From the NCBI GenBank assembly GCA_035524495.1, contig DATKOR010000085.1, forward strand, positions 1 to 13,448: a stretch of 13,448 nt of DNA. The letters run 5' to 3'. A program made the position numbers and the translations under genes. The stretch comes from CAIKZZ01 sp035524495. GTDB taxonomy: Bacteria > Pseudomonadota > Gammaproteobacteria > Steroidobacterales > Steroidobacteraceae. The notes under the pieces were generated by a model that searched no databases, was not told the DNA's origin, and worked only from the letters and a program-made list of their open reading frames with translations. Numbering within the stretch: position 1 is the first letter of the stretch; every line of letters begins with the position of its first letter. Below are positions 1 through 6,768 of the stretch, piece by piece.

Positions 1-1048
1 CGAGCAGGAAGCCGAGCGTCGCGGGGTCGTACACCCACAGCGGCTGCGGGCTCGCCTCAAACACCTGCGCATAGCGCCGCTCCGCACGCAGCCGCTCCGA
101 AGCCGCCGCGTCCCGCTCCGCCAACAGCGCCGTCACGATCAGCACCAGGCCGCCGCACGAGACCGCGAACGACCAGAGCGTCACGAGGCCGGCCAGCACC
201 GGGATGCCTCGGAAGATCCCGAAGTCGAACGCGAACGCATAGGAGACAACCGCCACGAGCAGCAGCGCGGCGGCGGACGAGACGACGAGCCCGAGCCGCA
301 CCGCGACGAAGACCAGCAGCATCATCGCACCCACGTACAAGGGCGCGCGCGCGCTCGACTCCATGGCCGGCGACGGCAGGAGCATGATCCCAATGCCGAC
401 CGCGATCAGCACGAGCAGGCATATCGTCGACTCGAGCGGGCGCTGCACGACGGGCGCCAAGCTCTCGCGCCGGAGCGCGATCAAGAGCGGCCCGATCAGC
501 ACCGTCCCGGCCACGGTGTTGCTCCACCAGCGGAACCAGTCGATCAGCTCGACCGAGATGCTGCCCTGCGCGTTGACCACAAATGCCAGCATGCCGATCG
601 TCGCCGGCAGCAGCATGCCGACCAACGCGGCGCCCAGGAACAGCGGCACGTCACGCGCGCGCGCGAAGTCGTGGTCGAAGCCGCGGCGCTCGAGCAGCCA
701 CGCGATCAGCCAGGCGCCCGCCGGCAGGCCGCAGGCGACGACGAGCGCGCGCAGCGGGGGCACGCCGTTGACGAGGTCGATCGCAAGCTCGGCGAGGAAC
801 ACCGCCGGCCAGAGCTGGCGGCCCCAGCGCGTGAGCCCTGCGACCGCGATGCCGCTCGGCAGGAGCGGCAGCGCGAGCCGCGCGCCGAAGTGCGGCAATC
901 CGACACCGAAGGCCCCGGTCAGGAACACGGCGCCGAACAGGAGCACAGCACGCAGCGCGGTCCCGGCCATCGCGCGGGGCGTCGATTGCCCGGCGCCTGC
1001 CGCCCGCTCCGCGCCGCGCCCGTTCGCGGCGGCTGGCCGCTCGCCCAT
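1..1048 (-). CDS. MASE1-PAS membrane signalling protein (N-terminal part, truncated by window edge)
   Basis: Reading the minus strand from an ATG at 1048 gives an open frame of 349 codons that runs off the left edge. Residues about 30-300 are a string of hydrophobic segments with the MASE1 signature: a PSGIAVAG stretch after the second segment, a central run ending FLGAALVGMLLPATIGMLAF, then DWFRWWSNTVAGTVLIGPLL. MASE1 is an integral membrane sensor domain found on histidine kinases and diguanylate cyclases. A short charged linker (LLAERDAAASERLRAERRYAQ) leads at about residue 326 into the start of a PAS domain (VFEASPQPLWVYDP). The output domain lies outside the window, so kinase versus GGDEF/EAL cannot be decided. 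No strong ribosome site precedes the ATG; an internal ATG at 970 (residue 27) is an alternative start. It lies 70 bases downstream of the Sel1-like gene on the same strand and could be co-transcribed with it. Confidence 0.8.
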   Translation of the reverse strand, partial: MGERPAAANGRGAERAAGAGQSTPRAMAGTALRAVLLFGAVFLTGAFGVGLPHFGARLALPLLPSGIAVAGLTRWGRQLWPAVFLAELAIDLVNGVPPLRALVVACGLPAGAWLIAWLLERRGFDHDFARARDVPLFLGAALVGMLLPATIGMLAFVVNAQGSISVELIDWFRWWSNTVAGTVLIGPLLIALRRESLAPVVQRPLESTICLLVLIAVGIGIMLLPSPAMESSARAPLYVGAMMLLVFVAVRLGLVVSSAAALLLVAVVSYAFAFDFGIFRGIPVLAGLVTLWSFAVSCGGLVLIVTALLAERDAAASERLRAERRYAQVFEASPQPLWVYDPATLGFLL

Positions 1049-1118
1049 CCGTTCCGATCCAGGGTTGAGACGTTGACCCCGATCCTAGTCCGTTCGCCCG
1101 GGCTTGTCCCGCAGGCGC

Positions 1119-2276
1119 CTAGTCGCAGCCGCGCGCATGGCGCACGGTGCCTGCGGTCGCATCCCCGAGCGTCCGCGCGGCCTCGTTGCCGGCCGCGGCG
1201 TCGGACGGGCTCAGGGAGTCGGCGAGCTGCGCGCGCAGCGCAAGCGCCCGCGCCGCGACGTTGACGTCGAAGCCGAAGCAGCCCTGCTCGGCGAGCCCGG
1301 CCGCGAGTCCCGCCCAGGCATAGCGCTCGGTGCCGGACAGCCCGAGCGCATCGAGGTTGCGCGGCGGCACGGGCGTGATGAAGTCCGACGTCGACACCCA
1401 ACGCGTGAATTCCTCGGCGCTCGCGGATGCGAGCAGTGCGAGCGCCGACGCCGAGCCGCGCCGGGCCGCCGATTCGAGGGTTGCCCGCGCGGCCCCCGGA
1501 TCGGGAGGCCCGCCGCATCCGTCGAGCAGGCACGTGCCGAGGAACTCGGCCGCATCGGCGTCCTGCTTCGCCGCGGCCTCGAGCCAGCTGCGCGCGACGA
1601 GCGGCTGCTCCGCGAGATGCTCAAGGCCAAGCCGCAGCTGCGCGCGCGCCGAACCGAGCAGCGCGGCGCTCGCGAGCCGCCCCTCGTCACGCGCGATGCG
1701 CTCGAGGCTCGCCGCATCGCCCGCCCGGGCACTCGTCTCGAGCGCGTTCGCGATGGCCGTCGCATCGAGGTGCGCGCCGGCGCAGCCGGCGGCGAGGCGC
1801 TCGCGGCCGAGCCTGCGCGCCGCGACCAGGGCGTCGAGCGTTGCGGCGGCCGCCGGGTCCCGCGACGCCGCGCCGAGCGCGACGCGCGCGGCACCCTCGA
1901 CCGATTCGTCGCCCGCGGTGACGCTGCGACACAGCATCCGCAGCTCGTCGAGGAGCGCGGCGCCCTGGCGCAGGTTCGCGAGCGCGGATGCGGCCCCCGC
2001 GACGTCGCCCGCGACCAGCTGCTCGCGCACGGCGGGCGGTAATGGACTCGAGCGCAGTTTGTCGGTGACGGTCGCGCGCAGCAGCGTCGCCGGCAGCCGG
2101 TCGCTCGTCGTCGTCGCGGCGCGCGGCGCGGCGCGGTCGGCGCGGGCCGCCGGCGGCGCGGGCCACCCGCCCGTCGGCGCCGGGGGCGGTGCGGTCGGCG
2201 CCGGGCCCGAGAAGTACGCGAGCGCCACGAGCACGGCGGCGCCGAGCGCGGCGAGGACGAGGAGCGCGCGCTTCAA
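1119..2276 (-). CDS. Membrane-anchored or secreted protein with Sel1-like repeats, function unknown
   Basis: A 385-residue protein. Residues 1-23 (KR followed by a hydrophobic run) form a signal anchor or signal peptide, followed by a Pro/Ala-rich linker to about residue 50. The rest is predicted helical and Ala-rich. At about residues 225-290 there are recognisable Sel1/TPR-like units (RSWLEAAAKQDADAAEFLGTCLLDGC, then ARATLESAARRGSASALALLA), the pattern of alternating Ala/Leu/Gly seen in Sel1 repeats. Four or more cysteines in the exported part could form disulfides. Such repeats normally mediate protein-protein contacts; no catalytic motif is visible. The start is a TTG whose last two bases, with the next A, form the TGA stop of the upstream SIMPL gene (TTGA overlap), so translational coupling is likely and no independent ribosome site is clear. 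I do not recognise a named gene. Frame and codon use fit the neighbours, so I take it as real. Confidence 0.75.
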   Translation of the reverse strand: MKRALLVLAALGAAVLVALAYFSGPAPTAPPPAPTGGWPAPPAARADRAAPRAATTTSDRLPATLLRATVTDKLRSSPLPPAVREQLVAGDVAGAASALANLRQGAALLDELRMLCRSVTAGDESVEGAARVALGAASRDPAAAATLDALVAARRLGRERLAAGCAGAHLDATAIANALETSARAGDAASLERIARDEGRLASAALLGSARAQLRLGLEHLAEQPLVARSWLEAAAKQDADAAEFLGTCLLDGCGGPPDPGAARATLESAARRGSASALALLASASAEEFTRWVSTSDFITPVPPRNLDALGLSGTERYAWAGLAAGLAEQGCFGFDVNVAARALALRAQLADSLSPSDAAAGNEAARTLGDATAGTVRHARGCD

Positions 2277-3001
2277 TGGCCCGCCGGCACGAGATCAAAG
2301 CTCGCGCTGACCGTCGCGTCGAACACGATCTCGCCGGGCTGGTAGCTCTGCGCCGGCGGAGCGCCGGCGTAGCGCGCGGCCGTCACGACGACTTCCTCGG
2401 TCCCGGGCATCTGCGCGCCGTTCTGGCGGACGGCGCGCACGCGCCCGACCGTCGCCTCGAGCGCGGTCGCGATCGCGGCGGCGTTCTGTCGCGCATCGCC
2501 AACGGCGCGCGCGAGCGCCTCGCGCTCGAGCTCGGCGCGGCGGCTCGAGTCGAGCTGCGGCGAGGAGGCCGTGTTCGCGCCGGCGCCGAGGCCGCGCTCG
2601 ATGAGCTCGCCGAGGCGATCGATGTCCTTCAACAGGACCACCACCTGACGGTCGACCGAGTAGCCGAGCAGCTTGCGCGTGCGGCGTCCGTCGCCGAAGT
2701 CGTAGTCGGGGCTTACCGAGAGGCCCGTCGCGCGGACGTCGGCGTCGGCGAGCTTGAGTCCGCGCGCGACGGCGAGGAGCGATGCGACGACGCGATCGGC
2801 CTCGCCGCGCGCGGCCTCGACCGTCGGTGCGGTCGCGTGGACGCCGAGCGTGACGGTCGCGCGATCGGGCGCGGCGCGAACCTCGCCGCGACCGACGACG
2901 GTGACCTGCCTGACTTCGTCCGCGGGCGCCGCCCGGGCGACGGCGGCGAGCGCCAGGAATGCAAGTGCGGCCGCCCAGGGCCGCAGCGACTGTGTCGACA
3001 T
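2273..3001 (-). CDS. SIMPL-domain (DUF541, YggE-like) periplasmic protein
   Basis: A 242-residue protein with an N-terminal signal peptide (hydrophobic run from about residue 9, probable cleavage after ARA near residue 24). The mature part begins with the typical SIMPL strand EVRQVTVVGRGEVRAAPDRATVTLGV, continues with DVRATGLSVSPDYDF and the GYSVDRQVVVLLKDIDRLGELIERGLGAGAN block, and ends with the conserved YQPGEIVFDATVSASFDL strand. SIMPL proteins (E. coli YggE, Brucella BP26 family) are exported and linked to oxidative-stress tolerance or envelope functions; the biochemical role is not settled. The length matches the family (about 230-250). An AGGAG ribosome site sits 8 bases before the ATG at 3001, which fixes the start. 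It is divergent from the cytochrome operon across a gap of about 160 bases and overlaps the next minus-strand gene by 4 bases. Confidence 0.9.
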   Translation of the reverse strand: MSTQSLRPWAAALAFLALAAVARAAPADEVRQVTVVGRGEVRAAPDRATVTLGVHATAPTVEAARGEADRVVASLLAVARGLKLADADVRATGLSVSPDYDFGDGRRTRKLLGYSVDRQVVVLLKDIDRLGELIERGLGAGANTASSPQLDSSRRAELEREALARAVGDARQNAAAIATALEATVGRVRAVRQNGAQMPGTEEVVVTAARYAGAPPAQSYQPGEIVFDATVSASFDLVPAGH

Positions 3002-3060
3002 GAGTGAGCTCCTGCGAACGACGGCCCCGCGGGCCCCTGCACCTTACAACGACCGGACCG

Positions 3061-3081
3061 CCGCGCCGGGGTTCGGCGCGG
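3061..3081. repeat. Perfect 8-bp inverted repeat in the divergent intergenic region
   Basis: CCGCGCCG (3061-3068) and its exact complement CGGCGCGG (3074-3081) are separated by five bases (GGGTT). It lies between the divergent SIMPL gene and the cytochrome gene, in a gap (3002-3164) that must hold promoters for both directions. It could be a regulator's operator or a hairpin in the 5' leader of either transcript. It is not followed by a T tract, and neither gene ends here, so it is not a terminator. Confidence 0.4.
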
Positions 3082-3164
3082 GTGGAATTTTCCGGGGCGG
3101 GTCCGTAACATTTGCCGGCTCCAGTGACCGATGAATGACAGCCGACAACGGCGGGCGGAGTCTC

Positions 3165-3806
3165 ATGGGATCGATCAGTCAGACAGCGGCCGCGACGCTC
3201 GTGCTCGCCGGCCTCGTGGCAGTGAGCGGCGCGGCGCGCGCGGACGGGCCCCCGCCGGGCGACGTCGCGCACGGCGCCAAGCTCGGCTACACCTGCTTCG
3301 GCTGCCACGGCATCCCCGACTACCGCAACGCCTATCCCGGCTACCACGTGCCCAAGCTCGGCGGCCAGCACTACGCGTACCTGGTCGCGGCGCTCGGCGA
3401 GTACCGCAGCGGCGCGCGCCCGCACCCGACGATGAAGGGCCAGGCCGCGAGCCTCTCCGAGCAGGACGCGCGCGACCTCGCCGCCTACTTCGCGGGCGCG
3501 AACCCGGTGAAGTCCTCGGGCCACGCGACCGGCACGCCGCCGGCCGCGGCCGCGACCTGCGTCGCCTGCCACGGCAGCGACGGCGTCGGCATCACGCCCG
3601 ACTACCCGACGCTCGCCGGCCAGCACGCCGACTACATCGAGCAGGCGCTCGTGGCCTATCGCAAGGGCACGCGCCAGAACCCGGTCATGAACCCGATGGC
3701 GGCCACGCTCAAGGACGAGGACATCCGCGCGCTCGCCGAGTACTTCGCGCAGCAGGCGCCGCCGCTGTGGGTGCCGCGGCCGCCGGCCAGTCCGGGCGCC
3801 CCGTGA
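3165..3806 (+). CDS. Dihaem c-type cytochrome, cytochrome c4-like
   Basis: A 213-residue exported electron carrier. Residues 1-26 are a signal peptide ending in ARA. The mature part is two repeated cytochrome c domains, each with a CxxCH haem site: CFGCH at about residues 44-48 and CVACH at 132-136. Each is followed at the expected distance by a candidate Met ligand, in HPTMKGQAASL (first) and NPVMNPMAATL (second), and by a closing helix of the DLAAYF / ALAEYF type. Two covalently bound haems in a periplasmic protein of this size is the class-I c4 arrangement, which passes electrons to terminal oxidases. I chose ATG 3165 because GGAG lies just upstream (3157-3160), although the spacing is short. 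An in-frame ATG at 3135 would add ten residues and an Arg to the signal peptide n-region, so it cannot be excluded. It is the first gene of the plus-strand run, and its stop overlaps the start of the metallo-hydrolase gene. Confidence 0.88.
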   Translation: MGSISQTAAATLVLAGLVAVSGAARADGPPPGDVAHGAKLGYTCFGCHGIPDYRNAYPGYHVPKLGGQHYAYLVAALGEYRSGARPHPTMKGQAASLSEQDARDLAAYFAGANPVKSSGHATGTPPAAAATCVACHGSDGVGITPDYPTLAGQHADYIEQALVAYRKGTRQNPVMNPMAATLKDEDIRALAEYFAQQAPPLWVPRPPASPGAP

Positions 3807-4801
3807 GCGCCGGCGCAAGTCCTGATCCGAGGCCGGCGCAAGCCGGCCTCGTCGTCTCGGACCTGACCGATTTCGAGGACGGCGTCAGCGCCGTCGACAC
3901 GCACTATGTTCGGCCGCGGCTCGACGCGAGCCACCTGATCGTGCATCGCGGCCGGGCGGCGTTCGTCGACACCGGGACCGCGCACGCGGTGCCACACCTC
4001 ATGGCCGCGCTCGAGGCCAAGGGGATCGCCCGCGAGGCGGTCGACTGGGTGCTGCTGACGCACGTGCACCTCGACCACGCGGGCGGCGCCGGGTCGCTGC
4101 TCGCGGAGCTGCCGAACGCGCGCGTCGCCGTGCACCCGCGCGGCGCGCCGCACCTGGTCGATCCGACGCGGCTCGTCGCCGCGACCCGCCAGGTCTACGG
4201 CGAGGCGGCATTCGCACGCCTGTACGGGGAGGTGCGGCCGATTCCCGAGCAGCGCGTCGTCGTGACCGAGGACGGCGCGCGCCACGCGCTCGCCGGGCGC
4301 GTGCTCGAGTTCCTGCACACGCCGGGTCACGCGCTGCACCACCAGGCGATCCACGACCGCGCGGCAGCGATCGTGTTCGCCGGCGACACCTTCGGCGTCT
4401 CGTACCGCGACTTCGACGTCGACGGACGCGAGTTCATCATGCCGGCGACGACGCCCTCGCAGTTCGACCCCGACCAGCTGCACGCCTCGATCGAGCGCAT
4501 CGTGGGGCTTCGGCCGCGAGCGGTGTACCTGACGCACTACAGCCGCGTGCGCGACATCGCGCGTCTCGCGCGCGACCTGCACCAGGCGCTGCGCGACTAC
4601 GTCGCGATCGCGCACCAGCATGCGAACGATCAAGCGCGCGCGCGCCGCCTGCAGGACGAGATCTTCGCGTACCACTCGCGGGCGCTCGATGCGCACGGCT
4701 ACGCCGGCACGGTCGGCGAGCGCCACGCGCTCCTCGACGAGGACGTCGCGCTCAACGTCCAGGGGCTCGTCGCCTGGCTCGAGCGCCGCGCTGCAACCTG
4801 A
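3803..4801 (+). CDS. Metallo-beta-lactamase-fold hydrolase
   Basis: A 332-residue protein with the full set of MBL-fold metal ligands. H87-x-H89-x-D91-H92 lie in LLTHVHLDHAGG, followed by H176 in FLHTPGHALHH, D195 in VFAGDTFG and H245 in YLTHYSR. This is the complete dinuclear metal site of an active hydrolase. There is no signal peptide, so it is presumably cytoplasmic. The C-terminal 80 residues are helical with no extra domain I can name. The substrate cannot be read from sequence; glyoxalase II, lactonase and thioesterase-like activities are all possible. The start is the GTG at 3803, whose GTGA overlaps the TGA stop of the cytochrome gene. The frame is open further upstream but there it only shadows the cytochrome, and homology-like sequence begins just after this GTG. 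No clear ribosome site is present, so translation is probably coupled. The acrylyl-CoA reductase gene starts 18 bases downstream. Confidence 0.88.
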   Translation: MSAGASPDPRPAQAGLVVSDLTDFEDGVSAVDTHYVRPRLDASHLIVHRGRAAFVDTGTAHAVPHLMAALEAKGIAREAVDWVLLTHVHLDHAGGAGSLLAELPNARVAVHPRGAPHLVDPTRLVAATRQVYGEAAFARLYGEVRPIPEQRVVVTEDGARHALAGRVLEFLHTPGHALHHQAIHDRAAAIVFAGDTFGVSYRDFDVDGREFIMPATTPSQFDPDQLHASIERIVGLRPRAVYLTHYSRVRDIARLARDLHQALRDYVAIAHQHANDQARARRLQDEIFAYHSRALDAHGYAGTVGERHALLDEDVALNVQGLVAWLERRAAT

Positions 4802-4819
4802 CCCCAGAGGGAGGCTCCG

Positions 4820-5821
4820 ATGAGCCAGTCGCCGAACGCGTTCCAGGCCTTTCGGATCCACGAGGAGGGCGGCAAGATCGCGGCGCGCGTCGACACGCTC
4901 GCGCTCACCGACCTTGCCGACGGCGACGTCGTCGTGCGCGTGCGCTACTCGACGATCAACTACAAGGACGCGCTGGCCGCGACCGGCGCGGGCCGGATCC
5001 TGCGCCGCTACCCGCTCGTCGGCGGCATCGACCTCGCGGGCGAGGTCGTGTCCTCCGCCGACGCACGCTTCAAGGAAGGCGACCGGGTGCTCGTGACGGG
5101 CTGCGGCCTTTCCGAGACGCACGACGGCGGCTACGCGGCCTATGCGCGCATGAAGGCCGAGTGGGTTGTGCCGCTGCCGCCGGGGCTGGGGCTCGACGAC
5201 GCGATGCGCATCGGGACCGCCGGCTACACCGCGGCGCTCGCGATCCACCGCATGGAGCAGAACGGCCAGGCGCCGCAGCGGGGCCCGATCGTCGTCACCG
5301 GCGCGAGCGGCGGCGTCGGCTCGCTCGCGATCGACATGCTCGCCGGCCGCGGCTACGAGGTCGTGGCCCTGAGCGGCAAGCCCGAGGCCGACGAGTACCT
5401 GCGCGCGATCGGCGCGGCGCGGGTCCTCAGGCGCGGCGAGCTCAACCTCGGCAAGCGCCCGCTCGAGGCGGTGCAGTGGGCCGGGGCGATCGACAACCTC
5501 GGCGGCGAGGTGCTGACGTGGCTGACGCGCACCGTGGACTTCTTCGGCAACATCGCGAGCATCGGGCTTGCGGCAAGCCCCGAGCTACACACGACGGTGA
5601 TGCCCTTTATCCTGCGCGGCGTGAGCCTGCTGGGCATCAACTCGGTCGTCAATCCCCGCGAGCTCAGGCTGAGGGTGTGGGAGCGGATCGCGACGGACCT
5701 GAGGCCCCGGCACCTGGCGCGGATCTGCGCGCGCACGATCGGCTTCGAGGAGCTCGCGGCGGCATTCCCCGACTACGTCGCCGGGCGCGTGCAGGGCCGC
5801 ACGCTGGTCCGGATCCCGTGA
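4820..5821 (+). CDS. acuI: YhdH/AcuI-family NADPH-dependent acrylyl-CoA reductase (quinone oxidoreductase-like MDR)
   Basis: A 333-residue zinc-free medium-chain dehydrogenase/reductase of the YhdH/YhfP family. Visible family blocks are FQAFRIHEEGGK at the N-terminus, the STINYKDALAATG segment, YPLVGGIDLAGEV, the GTAGYTAALAIHRME block, and the nucleotide-binding loop TGASGGVGS at residues 160-168. The C-terminus ends in the usual GRTLVRIP. Members reduce acrylyl-CoA to propionyl-CoA with NADPH in the cytoplasm and protect the cell from reactive acrylyl-CoA. Length is close to the usual 325-330. GAGGGAGG lies 5 bases before the ATG and fixes the start. Its place directly before prpB and prpC supports a role in supplying propionyl-CoA to the methylcitrate cycle. 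That role is an inference: family members also include poorly characterised quinone or enone reductases. Confidence 0.87.
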   Translation: MSQSPNAFQAFRIHEEGGKIAARVDTLALTDLADGDVVVRVRYSTINYKDALAATGAGRILRRYPLVGGIDLAGEVVSSADARFKEGDRVLVTGCGLSETHDGGYAAYARMKAEWVVPLPPGLGLDDAMRIGTAGYTAALAIHRMEQNGQAPQRGPIVVTGASGGVGSLAIDMLAGRGYEVVALSGKPEADEYLRAIGAARVLRRGELNLGKRPLEAVQWAGAIDNLGGEVLTWLTRTVDFFGNIASIGLAASPELHTTVMPFILRGVSLLGINSVVNPRELRLRVWERIATDLRPRHLARICARTIGFEELAAAFPDYVAGRVQGRTLVRIP

Positions 5822-5856
5822 GCTAACATGACCGCGCGTCACTAGAGGTCCTTCGC

Positions 5857-6738
5857 ATGTCCCGAACCCCGACGTCCGCCGGCGCGCGCCTGTGGGCGGC
5901 CCTCGAGCAGGAGCGGCCGCTGCAGGTGGTCGGCGCCGTCAACGCCTTCAGCGCGCTGCTCGCCGAGCGGGCCGGGTTTCGCGCGCTGTACCTGTCGGGC
6001 GCCGGCGTCGCCAACGCCTCCTTCGGCCTGCCCGACCTCGGCATCACCTCGCTCAACGACGTCTGCGAGGACGTGCGGCGGATCACCGGCGCGACCGCGC
6101 TGCCGCTGCTCGTCGACGCCGACACCGGCTGGGGCGCGGCCTTCAACATCGCGCGCACCTGCGCCGACCTGATCAAGTCGGGCGCCGCCGGCATGCACCT
6201 CGAGGACCAGGTGGCGGCGAAGCGCTGCGGCCACCGGCCGGGCAAGGCGCTGGTGTCGACCGGCGAGATGGTCGACCGCATCAGGGCGGCGGTCGACGGC
6301 CGCACCGACGATGAGTTCGTCATCATGGCGCGCACCGACGCCCACGCCGTCGAGGGCCAGCGGGCGGCGGTCGAGCGCTCGCTCGCCTACGTCGAGGCCG
6401 GCGCCGACATGATCTTCGCCGAGGCGCTCGCGACGCTCGACGAGTACCGCGAGTTCACCGCCAAGGTCGACGTGCCGGTGCTCGCCAACATCACCGAATT
6501 CGGCAAGACGCCGCTCTTCACGGTGCCCGAGCTCGAGGGCGCGGGCGTTGCGCTCGTGCTCTACCCGCTGTCGGCGTTTCGCGCGATGTCGAAGGCGGCG
6601 CTCGGCGTCTACACCGAGCTTCGGCAAGCCGGGACGCAGAAGGCGCTCCTCGACCGGATGCAGACCCGGGCCGAGCTCTACGAGGTGCTCGGCTACCATG
6701 AGTACGAGAAGAAGCTCGACGAGCTGTTCGCGAAGTGA
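5857..6738 (+). CDS. prpB: 2-methylisocitrate lyase
   Basis: A 293-residue protein of the isocitrate lyase/PEP mutase superfamily, TIM-barrel fold, about the length of E. coli PrpB (296). It cleaves 2-methylisocitrate into pyruvate and succinate, the last step of the methylcitrate cycle. The signature KRCGHRPGK is at residues 122-130, with the catalytic cysteine at 124. Metal-site acidic residues are in PLLVDADTGWG and MHLEDQ, and the substrate-loop region SGAGVANASFGLPDLG is also present. The lyase-specific VIMARTDA and NITEFGKTP blocks separate it from oxaloacetate decarboxylases of the same superfamily. An AGAGG site lies 8 bases before the ATG. It follows the acuI-like gene by 35 bases and precedes prpC by 30, which fits co-transcription. 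Confidence 0.95.
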   Translation: MSRTPTSAGARLWAALEQERPLQVVGAVNAFSALLAERAGFRALYLSGAGVANASFGLPDLGITSLNDVCEDVRRITGATALPLLVDADTGWGAAFNIARTCADLIKSGAAGMHLEDQVAAKRCGHRPGKALVSTGEMVDRIRAAVDGRTDDEFVIMARTDAHAVEGQRAAVERSLAYVEAGADMIFAEALATLDEYREFTAKVDVPVLANITEFGKTPLFTVPELEGAGVALVLYPLSAFRAMSKAALGVYTELRQAGTQKALLDRMQTRAELYEVLGYHEYEKKLDELFAK

Positions 6739-6757
6739 GGCGGGCCCGGCCCGTACC

Positions 6758-6761
6758 GAGG
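6758..6761 (+). promoter_or_regulatory. Ribosome binding site that supports the GTG start of prpC
   Basis: GAGG lies 7 bases before the GTG at 6769. The next in-frame ATG, at 6787, has no such site. The GTG start also makes the catalytic residues fall at 235, 274 and 325, the numbering I recall for the enterobacterial enzyme. Confidence 0.7.
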
Positions 6762-6768
6762 TGACGTC

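Noticed and set aside
3083..3115. Possible sigma-70 or sigma-54 promoter before the cytochrome gene (TAACAT at 3106-3111, TTGC at 3112-3115)
   Set aside because: No acceptable -35 at the right distance, and no GG at the position a sigma-54 site needs.
3131..3802. Upstream extension of the MBL hydrolase frame over the cytochrome gene
   Set aside because: The frame is open but encodes Arg-rich shadow sequence; the hydrolase start is the GTG at 3803.
2295..3818. A 507-codon minus-strand open frame over the SIMPL and cytochrome genes
   Set aside because: Arg-rich shadow; both overlapped genes have signal peptides and family motifs in their own frames.
6741..6753. GC-only inverted repeat between prpB and prpC
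   Set aside because: Only five pairs with a 3-base loop in GC-rich DNA, no T tract, and it lies just before the prpC ribosome site; likely chance.
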